Of a stretch of DNA of 64,000 nt, positions 15,499 through 26,744 are shown piece after piece (positions within the stretch are counted from its first letter, which is position 1; every line of letters begins with the position of its first letter). The notes beneath the pieces were generated by a model. It was given only the letters and a program-made list of their open reading frames with translations. It made no database searches and was not told where the DNA came from. Origin of the DNA: Amoebidium appalachense (lineage: Eukaryota > Ichthyosporea); the NCBI GenBank assembly GCA_963693365.1, contig CAVNZM010000001.1, forward strand, positions 13,764,001 to 13,828,000, in the 5' to 3' direction. The translations under genes were made by a program, and so were the position numbers.

Positions 15499-16227
15499 CC
15501 ACCCCCACCACCATTACCACCACCACCTCCTCCTCCGTCATTACCACCACAGGATAAGACAAAGGGAAAGAAAGAAAAAAAATTAAAAAGGGATCTTCGT
15601 CTTATCACATCCCCCCCCCCCCCCCCCCCCCCCCCCCCCGCGCTCCCGGGGTCGTCAAAGGCTATGTTTAATTCTTAGTTGGACTCTGCATTCACCCATG
15701 GGCACGAAAAGATCCCCCCTTAATGAAAATTCACACCAACTATCTCTCTGCAGGAGATATTCACCAATGGCCAGGTGCCCTACGGCAACCTTTTCCATCC
15801 TATCCCAGGCTGTAATTTCCTGCCAACTATGATTGATGGCCTCAGCTACAACATTCGTCTCAAGCAACCACCCTCCATGCCAGACCAGCTCTACCAAGGT
15901 AACCCCCCTCCTTTCCCCCCCCCACCCACCCTTCCCCCCCCCCCCCCCCCCCCCCTTCCCCCCCCCCCTCCCCCCCCTCTCCCCCCCTCCCCCCCCTCCC
16001 CCCAAGGCACATCGCCCGAAAAAAGCGTAACAACACTATAACCTCCACTGTTTATGGCTAATCTCTCGTTCTTCTTCAACTCCCCTACCCCCCCCCCCCC
16101 CCCCCCACCCCCTCCCTCCCCTCTCCGCCCCTGCATAATAATTGTTTGTGCGTGTGTGCGTGCGTGTGTGCGTGTTTTGGAGGCGGGTTTTCTTTTCCTT
16201 CTTTCTTCTTTCTTTCTTTTTTTTTTT

Positions 16228-16272
<45 letters not shown>

Positions 16273-17197
16273 TAAGTAAATTATGTGGCATGTGCCTACC
16301 TCAGGCACATATGCACATATGCATGGGCCCTGCCTACACAAACATCTGATGAGATTTTTTTTTCCCCTTCTCCCCCCCCACCCTCCCCGCCCCCCTCCCC
16401 TCCCCCTTCCTTTGTTGACAAATTTCCCGCATCACATACAGTGCTGCTGAATTGGGGGGGGAATGTGCTGTTTATTAATGACATGTAGGTGAGCTGTGAT
16501 GAGTTGTCGGCACCAAGGCCAACAGTACTTCCACCCAAGAAGATATGCATGTACAAATCGATGTTACACTTACATGCATCATACAGATTTTCATGTTGAT
16601 GTGGAGATATGACGTATCAGATAGACATCATATGTGGAGATAAACCTCTTTTTTTTTTTTTTGTTTTTTTTTGGATTGCTGGAACCTCAACCCAACGGCA
16701 CGTGCCGCCTTAGTGCCACTGATCTCGTGCAGCAGATCCAATCGATCTTTGATGTAGCAACCGTAAAAGGTGAAGCAGGATTTGCGATGACGGCAGCCCA
16801 TAGGAAAACCCTCGAAAAGCTCGTGTCCGCGGGTCACAGCTTGCACCAGGAGGGATATGTCGACCTTAAACACATGCGTAAGAAAGATAGTGTGGGTGAA
16901 GTGACGAGTATACGCGAGCACGGTTATCTCGAGGTAGAAGATAACCCGAAGGGGAACCTCGGAAAATTGGAAAGCAGGTCAATGACTGCAAGTTACATGG
17001 ACCACATCGATCCGACGGAGGCTGGAAAAAGAAGGAAGAATTCCGGGGATGTTTCAAACCCCGATGGTGGATACAAGTTTGTGGAGGACGGTGCTGCAAA
17101 AGGGCTGCAGGGTTCGAATTCGTCGGGGTTGCAGGGGTTGCGAGCGGGGCCGCCCAAGCCTGCGTATGTGAATGTATCAAAAAAATCAAGTTTGTGA
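8291..17197 (+). CDS. Receptor tyrosine kinase with PMP-like beta-helix and TNFR/EGF-like ectodomain; frame lesions
   Basis: Proposed exons: 8291-8396 (Kozak-like start, signal peptide with core [13 protein letters not shown]), 8501-8557, 9018-9484, 9858-about 9937, 9975-10675, 11346-11658, 12599-12940, 13597-13873, 14704-14963, 15754-15898, about 16674-17197. Exons 3-5 hold beta-helix motifs such as [28 protein letters not shown] and [11 protein letters not shown]. Exons 5-6 hold cysteine modules such as [14 protein letters not shown] and CVPCSGCGG. Exon 7 has a membrane helix ([18 protein letters not shown]), then the glycine loop GAGEFGQV and CAIK lysine. Exon 8 has the helix-C Glu ([11 protein letters not shown]); exon 9 has [14 protein letters not shown] (DFG replaced by DLG), activation-loop Tyr (YRDSAK) and RWWAPES. 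Exon 11 has [10 protein letters not shown] and a 150-residue tail with YVNV. The kinase exons are near-certain; first exons and beta-helix exons less so. At least six +/-1 breaks occur (see findings), so it may be a decaying gene. Confidence 0.8.
9018..10364 (+). other. Beta-helix (polymorphic-membrane-protein-like) repeat region of the receptor ectodomain
   Basis: At least four units follow the pattern N-x-A-x-x-G-G-(A/G/T)-(I/V/L): [10 protein letters not shown] (about 9400-9440), [11 protein letters not shown] (9858-9892), [11 protein letters not shown] (about 9995-10028) and [11 protein letters not shown] (about 10074-10106). In known proteins such units stack as a right-handed beta-helix. 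They lie in different frames, so single-base lesions separate them. Confidence 0.55.
10370..11658 (+). other. TNFR/EGF-like cysteine-rich modules of the receptor
   Basis: Two parallel modules are visible: [24 protein letters not shown] followed by [12 protein letters not shown], and [22 protein letters not shown] followed by RTPC. A third cysteine cluster reads CAPNQIEV...TNDRTC just before the donor at 11659. Spacing fits EGF and TNFR/Eph-type GCC2-GCC3 modules. Confidence 0.65.
13270..13378 (+). repeat. 26-bp minisatellite, four units, in a receptor-kinase intron
   Basis: Units at 13273-13300, 13301-13326, 13327-13352 and 13353-13378 share AATGTATATCTC...CTGGAAACCAG with a few substitutions. 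No function evident. Confidence 0.85.
13998..14516 (+). repeat. Large (CA)n / CACGCA microsatellite in a receptor-kinase intron
   Basis: About 500 bases of CA dinucleotides with scattered G, C-run and TA interruptions. It gives long His/Thr and Cys/Val frames that are not genes. Confidence 0.95.
15188..15325 (+). repeat. (CA)n microsatellite in a receptor-kinase intron
   Basis: CA repeats with regular CAAACA interruptions. No coding or RNA signal. Confidence 0.95.
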
Positions 17198-17229
17198 GCA
17201 TCCCTCTTTCGTTTTCCTCTATGATAATG

Positions 17230-17264
<35 letters not shown>

Positions 17265-17736
17265 GTTTTGGTTTTTCTATTTTAGATCTTCTCAAGCCCG
17301 ACTCAAGCCCGACTGAGAGAACGTTCATTCTCTTCTTCCCCTCCTTCCTTTCTCCTCAATCACCAGCCGTTACTCCATTTCTCTGTGTCAAAATGTTGAC
17401 AGTAACCCAACCCTTAAAATCTGCTTCTTTTATGTAAGTTTTTCCATTTGTGTTTTGTTTTGATTTTTTTTTTTTGTCCCGTTTTTTTTTAACCCTGGCC
17501 CGGAAGGGGCCTTCCACTTGGCCTCGTCATGGTCACGATACCTCCAGGCAGGATGATACGTATACTTACTCCGGCCTAAGATTTTGCTCGTTGGTCTGAG
17601 TTTTAGCAAGTGGCTGGAATTCGCTACATGTATGCCAACTTGAGGCTTTGGGATTAACTCTAAGAAACAAATGTGGATGCCTAGATATGCTTTTCTGCAA
17701 CACTGCACTCATACCGTTCCCTCCAATCATTTTTTT

Positions 17737-17785
<49 letters not shown>

Positions 17786-18255
17786 AAAAAGAAAAAAGAA
17801 AAAAAAGGCCGTGGTAACTTTCAGGGCAACAGACATGTAGTAGGGTAAACCCTCAACTGTTAGTATGTACCGCATAACCCAATTGTCATAGCCAATCAAA
17901 GTGTATAACTGTAAAAATTAGAATTCACTCATTGTTAAACCATGGTTATCCCAGCCAGCCTGAGTTTGAAACTAAAATTTATCGGTAATCAAAAGCTTAA
18001 CCAACACTATTCAAAACCTTTACAACTGTAAATAAATAAACTAAGTTGTGGAATAAAATAAAAGCTACTCTGAACCCCCCCCCCCTCCTCTCCCCCCTCC
18101 CCCCCCCCCCCCCCCCCCAAAAAAGAAAAAAATGAATAAAATAAAATGAAAATAAAATAAATAAAATAAAAATAAATCATTAAATTGCACGTAGTGCTGA
18201 TGACGTGATTCGATCTCACAGTGATTTCTTACATGTCACCGCAACAATTAACGCT

Positions 18256-18453
18256 ACAATGCTTGGACTGAAAACGGCCACCAATCAGATCAAAGTGAGG
18301 CTTTTGCGATATGCCGCGGCTCGAACTGTAAAATTAATTTTGCTTCGCTCAGATTCCCGGGCGCCGGCCAGGCGTAACATTCAGACCGTCATCCAATCGT
18401 ATCGCAAGTTCTGCCCTGTTCTGATTGGAGGCCGTTTTCAGTGCAAGCATTGT
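18256..18453. mobile_element. Foldback / MITE-like inverted repeat
   Basis: The left arm (18256-18313) and the reverse complement of the right arm (18398-18453) share ACAATGCTTG, ACTGAAAACGGCC, CCAATCAGA and TTGCGATA, about 80 percent identity by eye over about 56 bases, around an 84-base loop. There is no transposase frame. Flanking target duplications were not found, so the element type is uncertain. Confidence 0.6.
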
Positions 18454-18530
18454 ATTCAACCTTCCCTTTTTTTCTTCCTTTTCTTCCTTTTTTTTCCCTG
18501 ACGTGATGGCGGTGGTGTTGGTGGTGTGTG

Positions 18531-18564
<34 letters not shown>

Positions 18565-18598
18565 TGGTGGTGGTGGTGGTGGTGGTGGTGGTGGTGGT

Positions 18599-18632
<34 letters not shown>

Positions 18633-18633
<1 letters not shown>

Positions 18634-18985
18634 AAAATGCGCCATAGAGTACGAAGTACACATCCACAAAGAACAAAACAATGCAGACTGCAAACCACAC
18701 ATGATGAGCATGCACAACAAGCAGAGCCCATCCTCAGGGGGGGCCAACGTCACCCACCGTGCCCGCTAGAAAGAATTAAAACTTTGGCCCAACGGTTCAC
18801 CTCGTCGGCGAAACTCAACCCACTCTCAGAAACTGCTTCATTTGAACGATTGGTCGGTCACCCGTCCTATTTGGCCTGATCAGAGACGAGCATGTGCAGG
18901 GTTACTTATGCGAGCAGGCAACAGGCAAGGGAAGTGGGAAAGGCCGGGAGTTAGAGTTGCAGCAGGGGCGGGGGGAGGAGGAATA
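18633..18985 (-). mobile_element. SINE-like dispersed repeat, poly-C-tailed (copy 1)
   Basis: Shares AGTACGAAGTACAC, AGAGCCCATCCTCAGGGGGG and CAGAGACGAGCA with copies near 51515-51800 and, in inverse orientation, 42255-42400 and 42560-42832. It abuts a G-run on the plus strand, which is a C-run at the 3' end of the element read on the minus strand. Confidence 0.65.
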
Positions 18986-19005
18986 CTCGTGTGTGCGTGG
19001 GTGTT

Positions 19006-19057
<52 letters not shown>

Positions 19058-19764
19058 AAGCACATGAAGGTAAAAAATAGTCTGTGATGCATATGTATGG
19101 CGTCATTTCAGCGGACTGTAAGGGCCTTGTAGATGGCTCAGTCTTTGAATAACGGAGGGCATAACCACCGAACCATAACCTTTAATGTCCGACGATAATA
19201 ATTACCATACATGGTAGCATTTCTTTTGATTTTATTGGCTTTTGGTCGTTAACTCACCATCCAAAGGTGGTAACACCTTATGCCTCCTTGTTAGTCCGTG
19301 CAATCTATGCACACGAAACAACTACTACCATAACAAGCACAAAAACTGACGGACCACGGAGAGAAATACAGCAAAAGATTGGGCCAAAAACACCAGGAGA
19401 AGTGGAGTAAATAAATCTACAGCTGCTGAAAAATGGGCACCAAAGGAGTCAACCTCGCACCAAAGAAGATTTTTTTTAGATCACAACCAGACTTTCTCAA
19501 AGGGGGAGAGGAAGCTGAACTTGAAAGACAAACCTGTGTACAACGTGTTTTCCTGTCTCAGAGTATGTAACAATAACAGACAAAAACAAAAAAACAAAAC
19601 AAAACATGTGCATGGTCTTATTGTTATTTTATTCACGGGTGTGTGTGCACTGGATGTGCCTGCATGTCCCCTTCGTGGATACAAGCACGTACATGTTCGT
19701 GTCTGCCTTACTCTTTGCGGGTGCTAATGCCAAAGCCTGCAACGCTCACATTCGTGTGTGTGCG

Positions 19765-19824
<60 letters not shown>

Positions 19825-19835
19825 TACGTGCGCTT

Positions 19836-22114
19836 CTACAAGAACACCCGTCGAATGGTCGGCCGATCCCATGTAATCTCAAACTTGGTCCGTCCGTCCG
19901 CCTTTACATCGCTCACCACGCGGAAACCGCGATCCGTCAGAATATCGTTCAGGATTTCAACCTCGCGCGGGCTAACATCTGGGGCACTTACGAAACATTT
20001 TCCTGCGATCGTGTGGCGATCGATCTCGGGGTAGAATATGGACGCAAGGAGGTCAACCATCTTTTTGAAGGGGGCGGGTTCGTTGAGGACGTAGTTGTCT
20101 AGACGCTGGACAAGCGCCTGTGTGTGTGTACGTGTGTGTGTGTTAGGGGCAGCGAGAAGGGGGGGGGGGGGGGGGGGTTAGAGGGTTAGGCAGGAGGCTT
20201 TTTGTGTGTGTGTATGTGGGTGTGTGCAGGGGGGGGGGGGGGGGGGTAGACAGGTTAAGATGTGTGCGTGCACGCAGAACACACTTGAACAGAGCTCGTC
20301 ATCAGGGGGGTCGCCATGCCTCCGCAAAATGTGGGTTTCCACTCTTTACCATCCCTCGAGCGCCCGGGGAGAAAGGGGGGGGGGGGGGGGGGGGGGGGGG
20401 AGGGGGGGGGGGGAGTAATATGTGTGGGGTCGTGTGTGGTTGTGCATGGTTGACAGACAAGGGGTGGGTATGAATGTGCACGCACACATGCTATGAGGTC
20501 AGATGTCAGCCTGTTCATGAACTCACCCGCCCACAAATTTGCTCAGACCCTCCCTTTCCATCAGGTAGCACCGCCAGATTACACACGCACACAGAAAGGG
20601 GGCCACACACATGTACTAAGGTCTCACACACACCACACGCGGACACATGCACACAGAGACACACATGCACACGCACACAGTGAGAGTGAGAGGGGAGCGA
20701 GAGAAAGAGAAAAAGAGAGAAAGAGGGACAGGGACAGGGACAGAGAGAGAGAGACAGAGAGAGATACCCTACCTGGCGTGCATGCACGACAATCTCCGAT
20801 GCGCGGGGAAGCTCCCTGATCAGGTTGTGTGTGTCTGGGTTCAGCTCGACCCTGCTTTGGTACTCCATCTCTTTCTTGATGTTGTTCTCCACGGCAGTGT
20901 ACGACCCCTGCATAATTATGTCATTGGTATTATATTCTTACACATTAGTGCTATTGTTACTAATATTATGTTATTGTATATATAATTTAGTTCTGTTGTT
21001 GTTAAAATTATCATAATATACATTAGTACCATTGCTATCTAAAATTAAATCATGATATACTAGTGCTACTTCTAGTGCTATTGTTGTTGTATCATTGCTA
21101 TTACCATTGTTGTTGTCGTTACAGCTCCCCCCCCCCCCCCCCCGTAGAGCTTTGAACCCTTCAGCGCCCCCCCAGGCACACACCCCTCTGTCAGGTCCTC
21201 ACAACATGTACAGGAGTACACCCAGGCTAACCCCCCTCCCCCTCCCCACCCCCTCCAAGCACCCATTTTCTTTTCTCATCTTCCTCAAGTCAAACAGGAA
21301 ATCCCATTCCCCCCCCCCCACTCCTCCCTCCCCGGGACCTTTTCCCCCCGGGGTGGAAAACAGAAACATACGCCTTCTCAAACCCACAAAAGTGTAAAGC
21401 ACACACCACTCCTCCTCCAGTAACTCCGTGCACACACCAACTCCCCCTCTCCCCCCCCCCCCCCACCAACCCACTCTCCACCCCCCCGTCGCACTGCCAC
21501 ACTCACCCCATCCCCACACACGACCCCCCCTTCTCCCCCCCCCCCCCCACACTCATCAACCTGCACACACTCATCCCCCCCCCCCCCCCCCCAAACCTCA
21601 AACCCAAACACCCACCCACCCCCACCCCCTTCCCTCCCCCCCCCCCCCCCACCCACACACCCACCTGAGCGTTAATCAGGTTGTACGTGAAGTGCCTGCC
21701 CAGCTCCACCAAGGCATCATAAGTGCTCTCCTTGAACACTCTGTACCTCTTCTTCGCCAAATCAGGGTCGAAATCCGTATCTCTCTCCGGCTCCAACGTC
21801 CCTTCACCTGTTTCCACCACTTTCGCATTGTGTTCTCTCGTTTTCACGCCGCGTTTCAACTGGCGCGCAACTGACTCAGCTTGTTCCACATAGAGCACGA
21901 CGATCCGGAAAATGGGCCGGGGGAAACTCCCTGGGTTTTCGCGGAACTGATTCATCATCGCGTTGTAGAGCAAACGAACAATGTCTGCCTGAACCTTTGT
22001 ACGGGGAAACCCGTCCACTACAACCCCTGATGCGTACTGGGGATCCTGAAGTTTCTGAAGGAGAGCCTTGACTACCTCCTTGTCTCCTACCATCCCTCCC
22101 TGGGCCTGTTTTTT

Positions 22115-22171
<57 letters not shown>

Positions 22172-22810
22172 TGTGTTGAATCGGGGGTGGGCGTGGGTGG
22201 GTGGGGGGAGGTAGGGGTGGGGAGAGGGGCACCGGTCAATAAAATGTACAAGGCAAAACCCACGTGGTGGACCTGGAAATGAGGTGGAAAGGGAAAGAGG
22301 GGAAGAAATGTGTGTAAGCGTGACTGTGACTGTGCAGGCCTAATCTATGTTTATGTGAAGCATATCATAAACGAGAAGGGGAGAGGGGGGCGGGGGGAGA
22401 ATAGTGAGAGAGAAATAAGAAAGAGCAAGCGTGGGGACGGGGGGAAGGGAGGGAGAAAGGGAGAGAGAGGGAGTCGGAGAGAGAGAGAGAAGAGGTAAGT
22501 CGGAGCAAAAGGTCAGAGAGTCAGAGAAATTAGATGTAAAGGTGGTGGTTGCGTAAGAAGTGATAAGAGAGAGAACTAGGGAACAATGGAAAGATTAAGG
22601 AGAGATTAGAGAGAGAGGAATACACGGGCAGATACAAACACAGGGAGAGGGGCAAGGGCGGGGCGGGGCGGGGGCGGGGGGGGGGGACCAGGGGACACAG
22701 GGCATGAGGTAGAGGGTGAGGGGAAGGGGAGAGAAAGAGACAGAGATATCAAAGAGGTTTACCATGGAAAAAGGAACAAACTGGGCTGACTGGAGAGCAA
22801 AGAGGAAAGT

Positions 22811-22844
<34 letters not shown>

Positions 22845-23966
22845 AAGAAGGGAACAGGGATCAAGAAGCGGATTTCGCGAATTAGCAAAAATGAAACTCG
22901 GGGCAGAGCAAAGTGTAGTAAACTCCAGAAGCGAGTGAGTGAAACACGGATCTACCACACATACACCCACCCACCCACACGACGACGTGATTTTTAAAGT
23001 TACACGGCATATATATCATACCTTAACGGCGCGTGCCTCGGGGGAGTTAAGGAGGTCGCTCATGACGATGGGCTTGGCCGTGATCGATCGCTCCCTCATA
23101 ATAAATGCCGTGTTTGTGCCCTTGCCTGCACCAGGCGCACCCCCAAGCCACAGGATTTCCTTGGGGAACTTGACGGGCTTTCCGGCTTTCTGGCACTGCA
23201 TGCGGATGTTTTATTATTTATTTTATCGTAAATATCTATGTGTTTATTGCTCGGGGAAAGGGGGGTATGGAAGTGCTGGTTCAAAAACCGGAAAGGAGTC
23301 TGCGGCGGGGGCAGAGGCCGGGGGGGGGGGGGGGGGGGGGGGGGGGCTGAGCGAGTGTACGAGGGTGTGCTGGTGGTGGCATGTACTATTCCTCTTCGGC
23401 CAGAATTCCGGAGGCCACCGCGCGGGGGGGGGGGGGGGGGGGGGGGTGGCGGGTGGGGGGAGGGGGGGAGGAGAGAGGGGGGGGGGGAGAGAGATGGAGG
23501 TTAAAATCACTGAATATTTGAGTTTTAGAGAGGAGAGCACTGTGAAGTGCAAAGGCCATACAAGGTGCAGGCAACCGGGGCGCCAGGGGGGGAGGACGGG
23601 GGGGGAGGAAAAGAGGAAAAGGGAGGAGTGGAGGGGAAAAGGGGTTAGGTAAGAACGGAGAGATCAATTAAAGTGTTTGAGTTATAAAATAACTGGTAAG
23701 GGGGGAGAAGTGTCGGTGTACGCGGTAATTCTGTTTGTGTGGTACGACAACGTGGCCCGTCAACCGCAAATCAGTGTCGGACAAAGTGTGGCCCAGCAAA
23801 CTCCAGGCCAGTGCGTGACTGGGAGATCTAGGGGCGGAACTGAGTGGGCGAGTAGAAAAGCAAAGAGCGCGGGGAAAAGGAAGGGTTTGGTGGGGTGGGT
23901 GGGTGGGTGGGTGGGTGGGTGGGTGGGGGGGGGGGGGGGGGGGGGGGTTCCCTTCTTTTTTTTTTT

Positions 23967-23997
<31 letters not shown>

Positions 23998-24391
23998 GGG
24001 GGGAAGGGGGGAGAGAGAGAGAGAGAGCGAGTGGTAGAAGTATGCTCTTTTCTTTCCTTCTTACTTTTTTCCGGGAGGGGGGGGGGGGGGGGGGAGAGGA
24101 AAGGAAGCCTATAGGTACCTGCTCAAGAAGTGCCTTCCACTCCTCAGTGAAGAGGGTGGATGCGGCCACAGACTCCTGCCTGAGTGCATCGTTGCTGGTG
24201 CTTGGGGCAGATGGGGCGGTAGAGTAGGCGCGCATAAAGGGAACACAGACAGAGGCAACACAGACCGTGGCGACGGCTTTCTTGGTCATGTTGGCAGTCA
24301 TGGCGGCAGCCGTGGGTGTGCACACGTGTTTGGAAGCACGGGCCAGCATGGCCCCCTCACGGAGAGCCCAGGCCCCTACACGACGCAGCAT
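19836..24391 (-). CDS. Mitochondrial adenylate-kinase-like nucleoside monophosphate kinase, 5 exons, complete
   Basis: Minus-strand exons: 24119-24391, 23022-23195, 21665-22105, 20773-20907 and 19836-20117 (TAG). All junctions are phase 0, giving 434 residues without frame breaks. Exon 1 begins MLRRVGAWALREGAML and is rich in Arg, Ala and Ser with almost no acids, as in a mitochondrial presequence; I chose this ATG over an in-frame one at 24628 for that reason. The P-loop GAPGAGKGT is at about 110-118 and the adenylate-kinase signature VVVDGFPRT at about 177-185. An Arg-rich stretch (residues about 220-250) may be the lid. Adenylate kinases convert ATP and AMP to two ADP. The protein is about twice the usual length; the last 140 residues (exons 4-5) match no domain I recognise. 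No zinc-finger lid cysteines are seen. The true phosphate acceptor is not certain. Confidence 0.85.
20237..20345 (-). mobile_element. SINE-like dispersed repeat fragment
   Basis: Carries CACTTGAACAGAGC...CATCAGGGG followed by ATGCCTCCGCAAAA, as in the copy at 60740-60830. It abuts a poly-G tract on its left. It sits in an intron of the adenylate-kinase-like gene. Confidence 0.5.
22117..22178 (+). repeat. (GT)n microsatellite next to the acceptor of adenylate-kinase-like exon 3
   Basis: About 30 GT units lie a few bases upstream (in gene direction) of the exon starting at 22105. Confidence 0.9.
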
Positions 24392-25649
24392 GGTTGATCC
24401 TTTCTTGTATGAGAACAAGAAGGAAACGACTGAAACGAAAACTCGTCGGGGCCTCGTTTTCAGTGCCCTTCGAAGTTCCGGCGCGCGCGGGCGGCGCGGC
24501 TCGGGCCGGCAAAAAAACGGACCAATCGGTATTAAACAATGGAGAGGAGGGTAAACAGAAATATAAATGTAGGCACGCACGCAGCTTTCAGTTTCCTGAT
24601 ATGCAGAGCTAAAATTTAGAGTTTGCACCGGTACACAGAGAAAGTTTAATCAATAGCCTATATATAGATTCGGCAGTAGTGTAGTGCGGCCGCGGCACAA
24701 CTAGAGTCGGGTTCCCAGGTGCGAGCTTCCACCCCTTGTGCTGATCAATGAGCCGACCGACGTGAAAAAATTTACACGTCTCGGCTGGAACCGATATTCT
24801 CAGGCTAACGCGCGAATGAGTGCTATAAACCTGATATTACATAATACCTGTACAACCTATATTGTAGGGTCTCAATATTATACGAATAACTGTGCTATTC
24901 TTTAGACCGGGTGGTAAATAGAAGACCTCAGATACTTAGTGGCTTCGGAATATTATGACTTTATGAGCCTATGCTCAGTCCACTATACGTTGATTGGACC
25001 AATAATCGCCAGCATATTTCTCTGAGCTCTTCCTATTGGCTCCGGCTTTAGAGGCTCACAATGTTTACACTGCTTATTTTAGTTAGTGGGACATCACTCC
25101 GATTGGTAGTTAGATTTACCATTGGTTACGTAATCGGAAAGCGAGAGGGTGACTGCGGCAGCCTGAGCCTCTGACTGTGCACATTGAAAGAAAATTATAC
25201 AAACATCATACATCACATATGCATATACATATCTAGCCGAATAGAGGACCAGTATTGTTGATCATGAAGTTCCAGAGAAACATACGTATGTAAACTTCGG
25301 GGTGCGAGGCTCCAAGAACAAAAAAGGCATAAATTGCATGATCATGAATGGCAACCGTGACTATGAATTCCAGACACCTGCTGCATGGCCGAGGGGCCGG
25401 GGAGCGGGAGGCCCCGAGGGAGGGAGGGAGGGAGGGAGGGAGGGAGGGAGGGGGGGGGGGGGGGGGGGGGGGGGGGAGGGGGGGAGAGAATGGCATGGGC
25501 ACCCGTGACTGTATGTATATCTATGCTTTATTTCACTGTCCTAGTAGTGAACACGTCAACAGCAGATTCGTCAGCCGGGATATTCCTGTCTGTGTGTGTT
25601 TGTTGGCCGGGAGGGGCCCGGGGGGGGAGGGAGGGAGGGGGGTGGGGGT

Positions 25650-25680
<31 letters not shown>

Positions 25681-26486
25681 GGGGGGGGGGGGTAAGGCCC
25701 GGGGGCATGCCATGATTGAACGCTAGTAGAAGCTGTACATGTACAGTATACTACGTAGGTTAAACTCCTGAGGTTGTCAAAGTCATGAGTAAGTTTTCGT
25801 GGCGCAATTGCAACAGAGACGTACAATGTGCATACAAGGGTTTTCATGAGCATTTTGCATGCTTGTTGATTATTATCTACAGTACTACAGTACAGCATTG
25901 CCCTCCAGTTATGTAAACGTCAGCCCACGGCAAACTGTAGACTTATTCATTGTGTGTCAGGCGTGTGAGATGGGATCGGGGGACTCAAGGGGGGGGGGGG
26001 AGGGGGGAGGCCGGGGTAGTAAAAATTTCCTGATCCATGTACATACCGATGCCAGTGCAAAAAATTCCTGTGACCTCCCCCCCCCCCCCTCCCCCCCCCC
26101 CCCCCCCCCTCTTCCCGCCAACACACACATACACACAAAAAAGAAAAAAAGAAAAAAAAGAAAAAAAAACCAAAACCACAAATACGTCACTACTACCCCC
26201 ACACAATAATTGCAAGCTTTTAAATGATATCGGAAAGACAAAAGGCGCCCCATCCCCGGGCGCCCTTCCATACCCTGGTGGGTGGGTGTTGTTGATGCAG
26301 TACAGTTGCGTTGGGTTTGTATTTGTATTGAGGTGGCAGTGGTGGTGATGGTGTTTTTTAAATTTTATTTTTATTTATTTTTATTTTTTCTTTCGGGTGT
26401 GGGTGGAGTGGGTGGGTGGGTGGGTGGGTGGTGGTGGTGGTGGTGATGGTGATGGTGGTGATGGTGGTGGTGGTGGTGGTGGTGGT

Positions 26487-26528
<42 letters not shown>

Positions 26529-26697
26529 GGGGGGGGGAAAGAGAGAAAATGGTTCGTGTGACTCTGAGAGAGAGAGAGAGAGAGCCTAAAGTAGGAGAGC
26601 CCGGGGGGAGAGGGGGGGGGGGGGGGGGGGGGGGGGAGGGGGGGGTGTGTGTGTGTATGTGTGTGTGTGTGCGTGAGTGTGAGTGAGGGCAGTGTGT

Positions 26698-26744
<47 letters not shown>

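Larger units (their letters stand above)
17198..19835. other. Convergent spacer between the receptor kinase and the adenylate-kinase-like gene
   Basis: Contains a T-run (17232-17263), a poly-C/poly-A composite (17740-17807), an AT-rich stretch (18000-18190), a foldback element (18256-18453), a GTG/poly-G tract (18535-18632), a SINE-like repeat (18633-18985), a T/G composite (19003-19055) and (CA)n (19770-19821). No further gene is supported. Confidence 0.6.
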
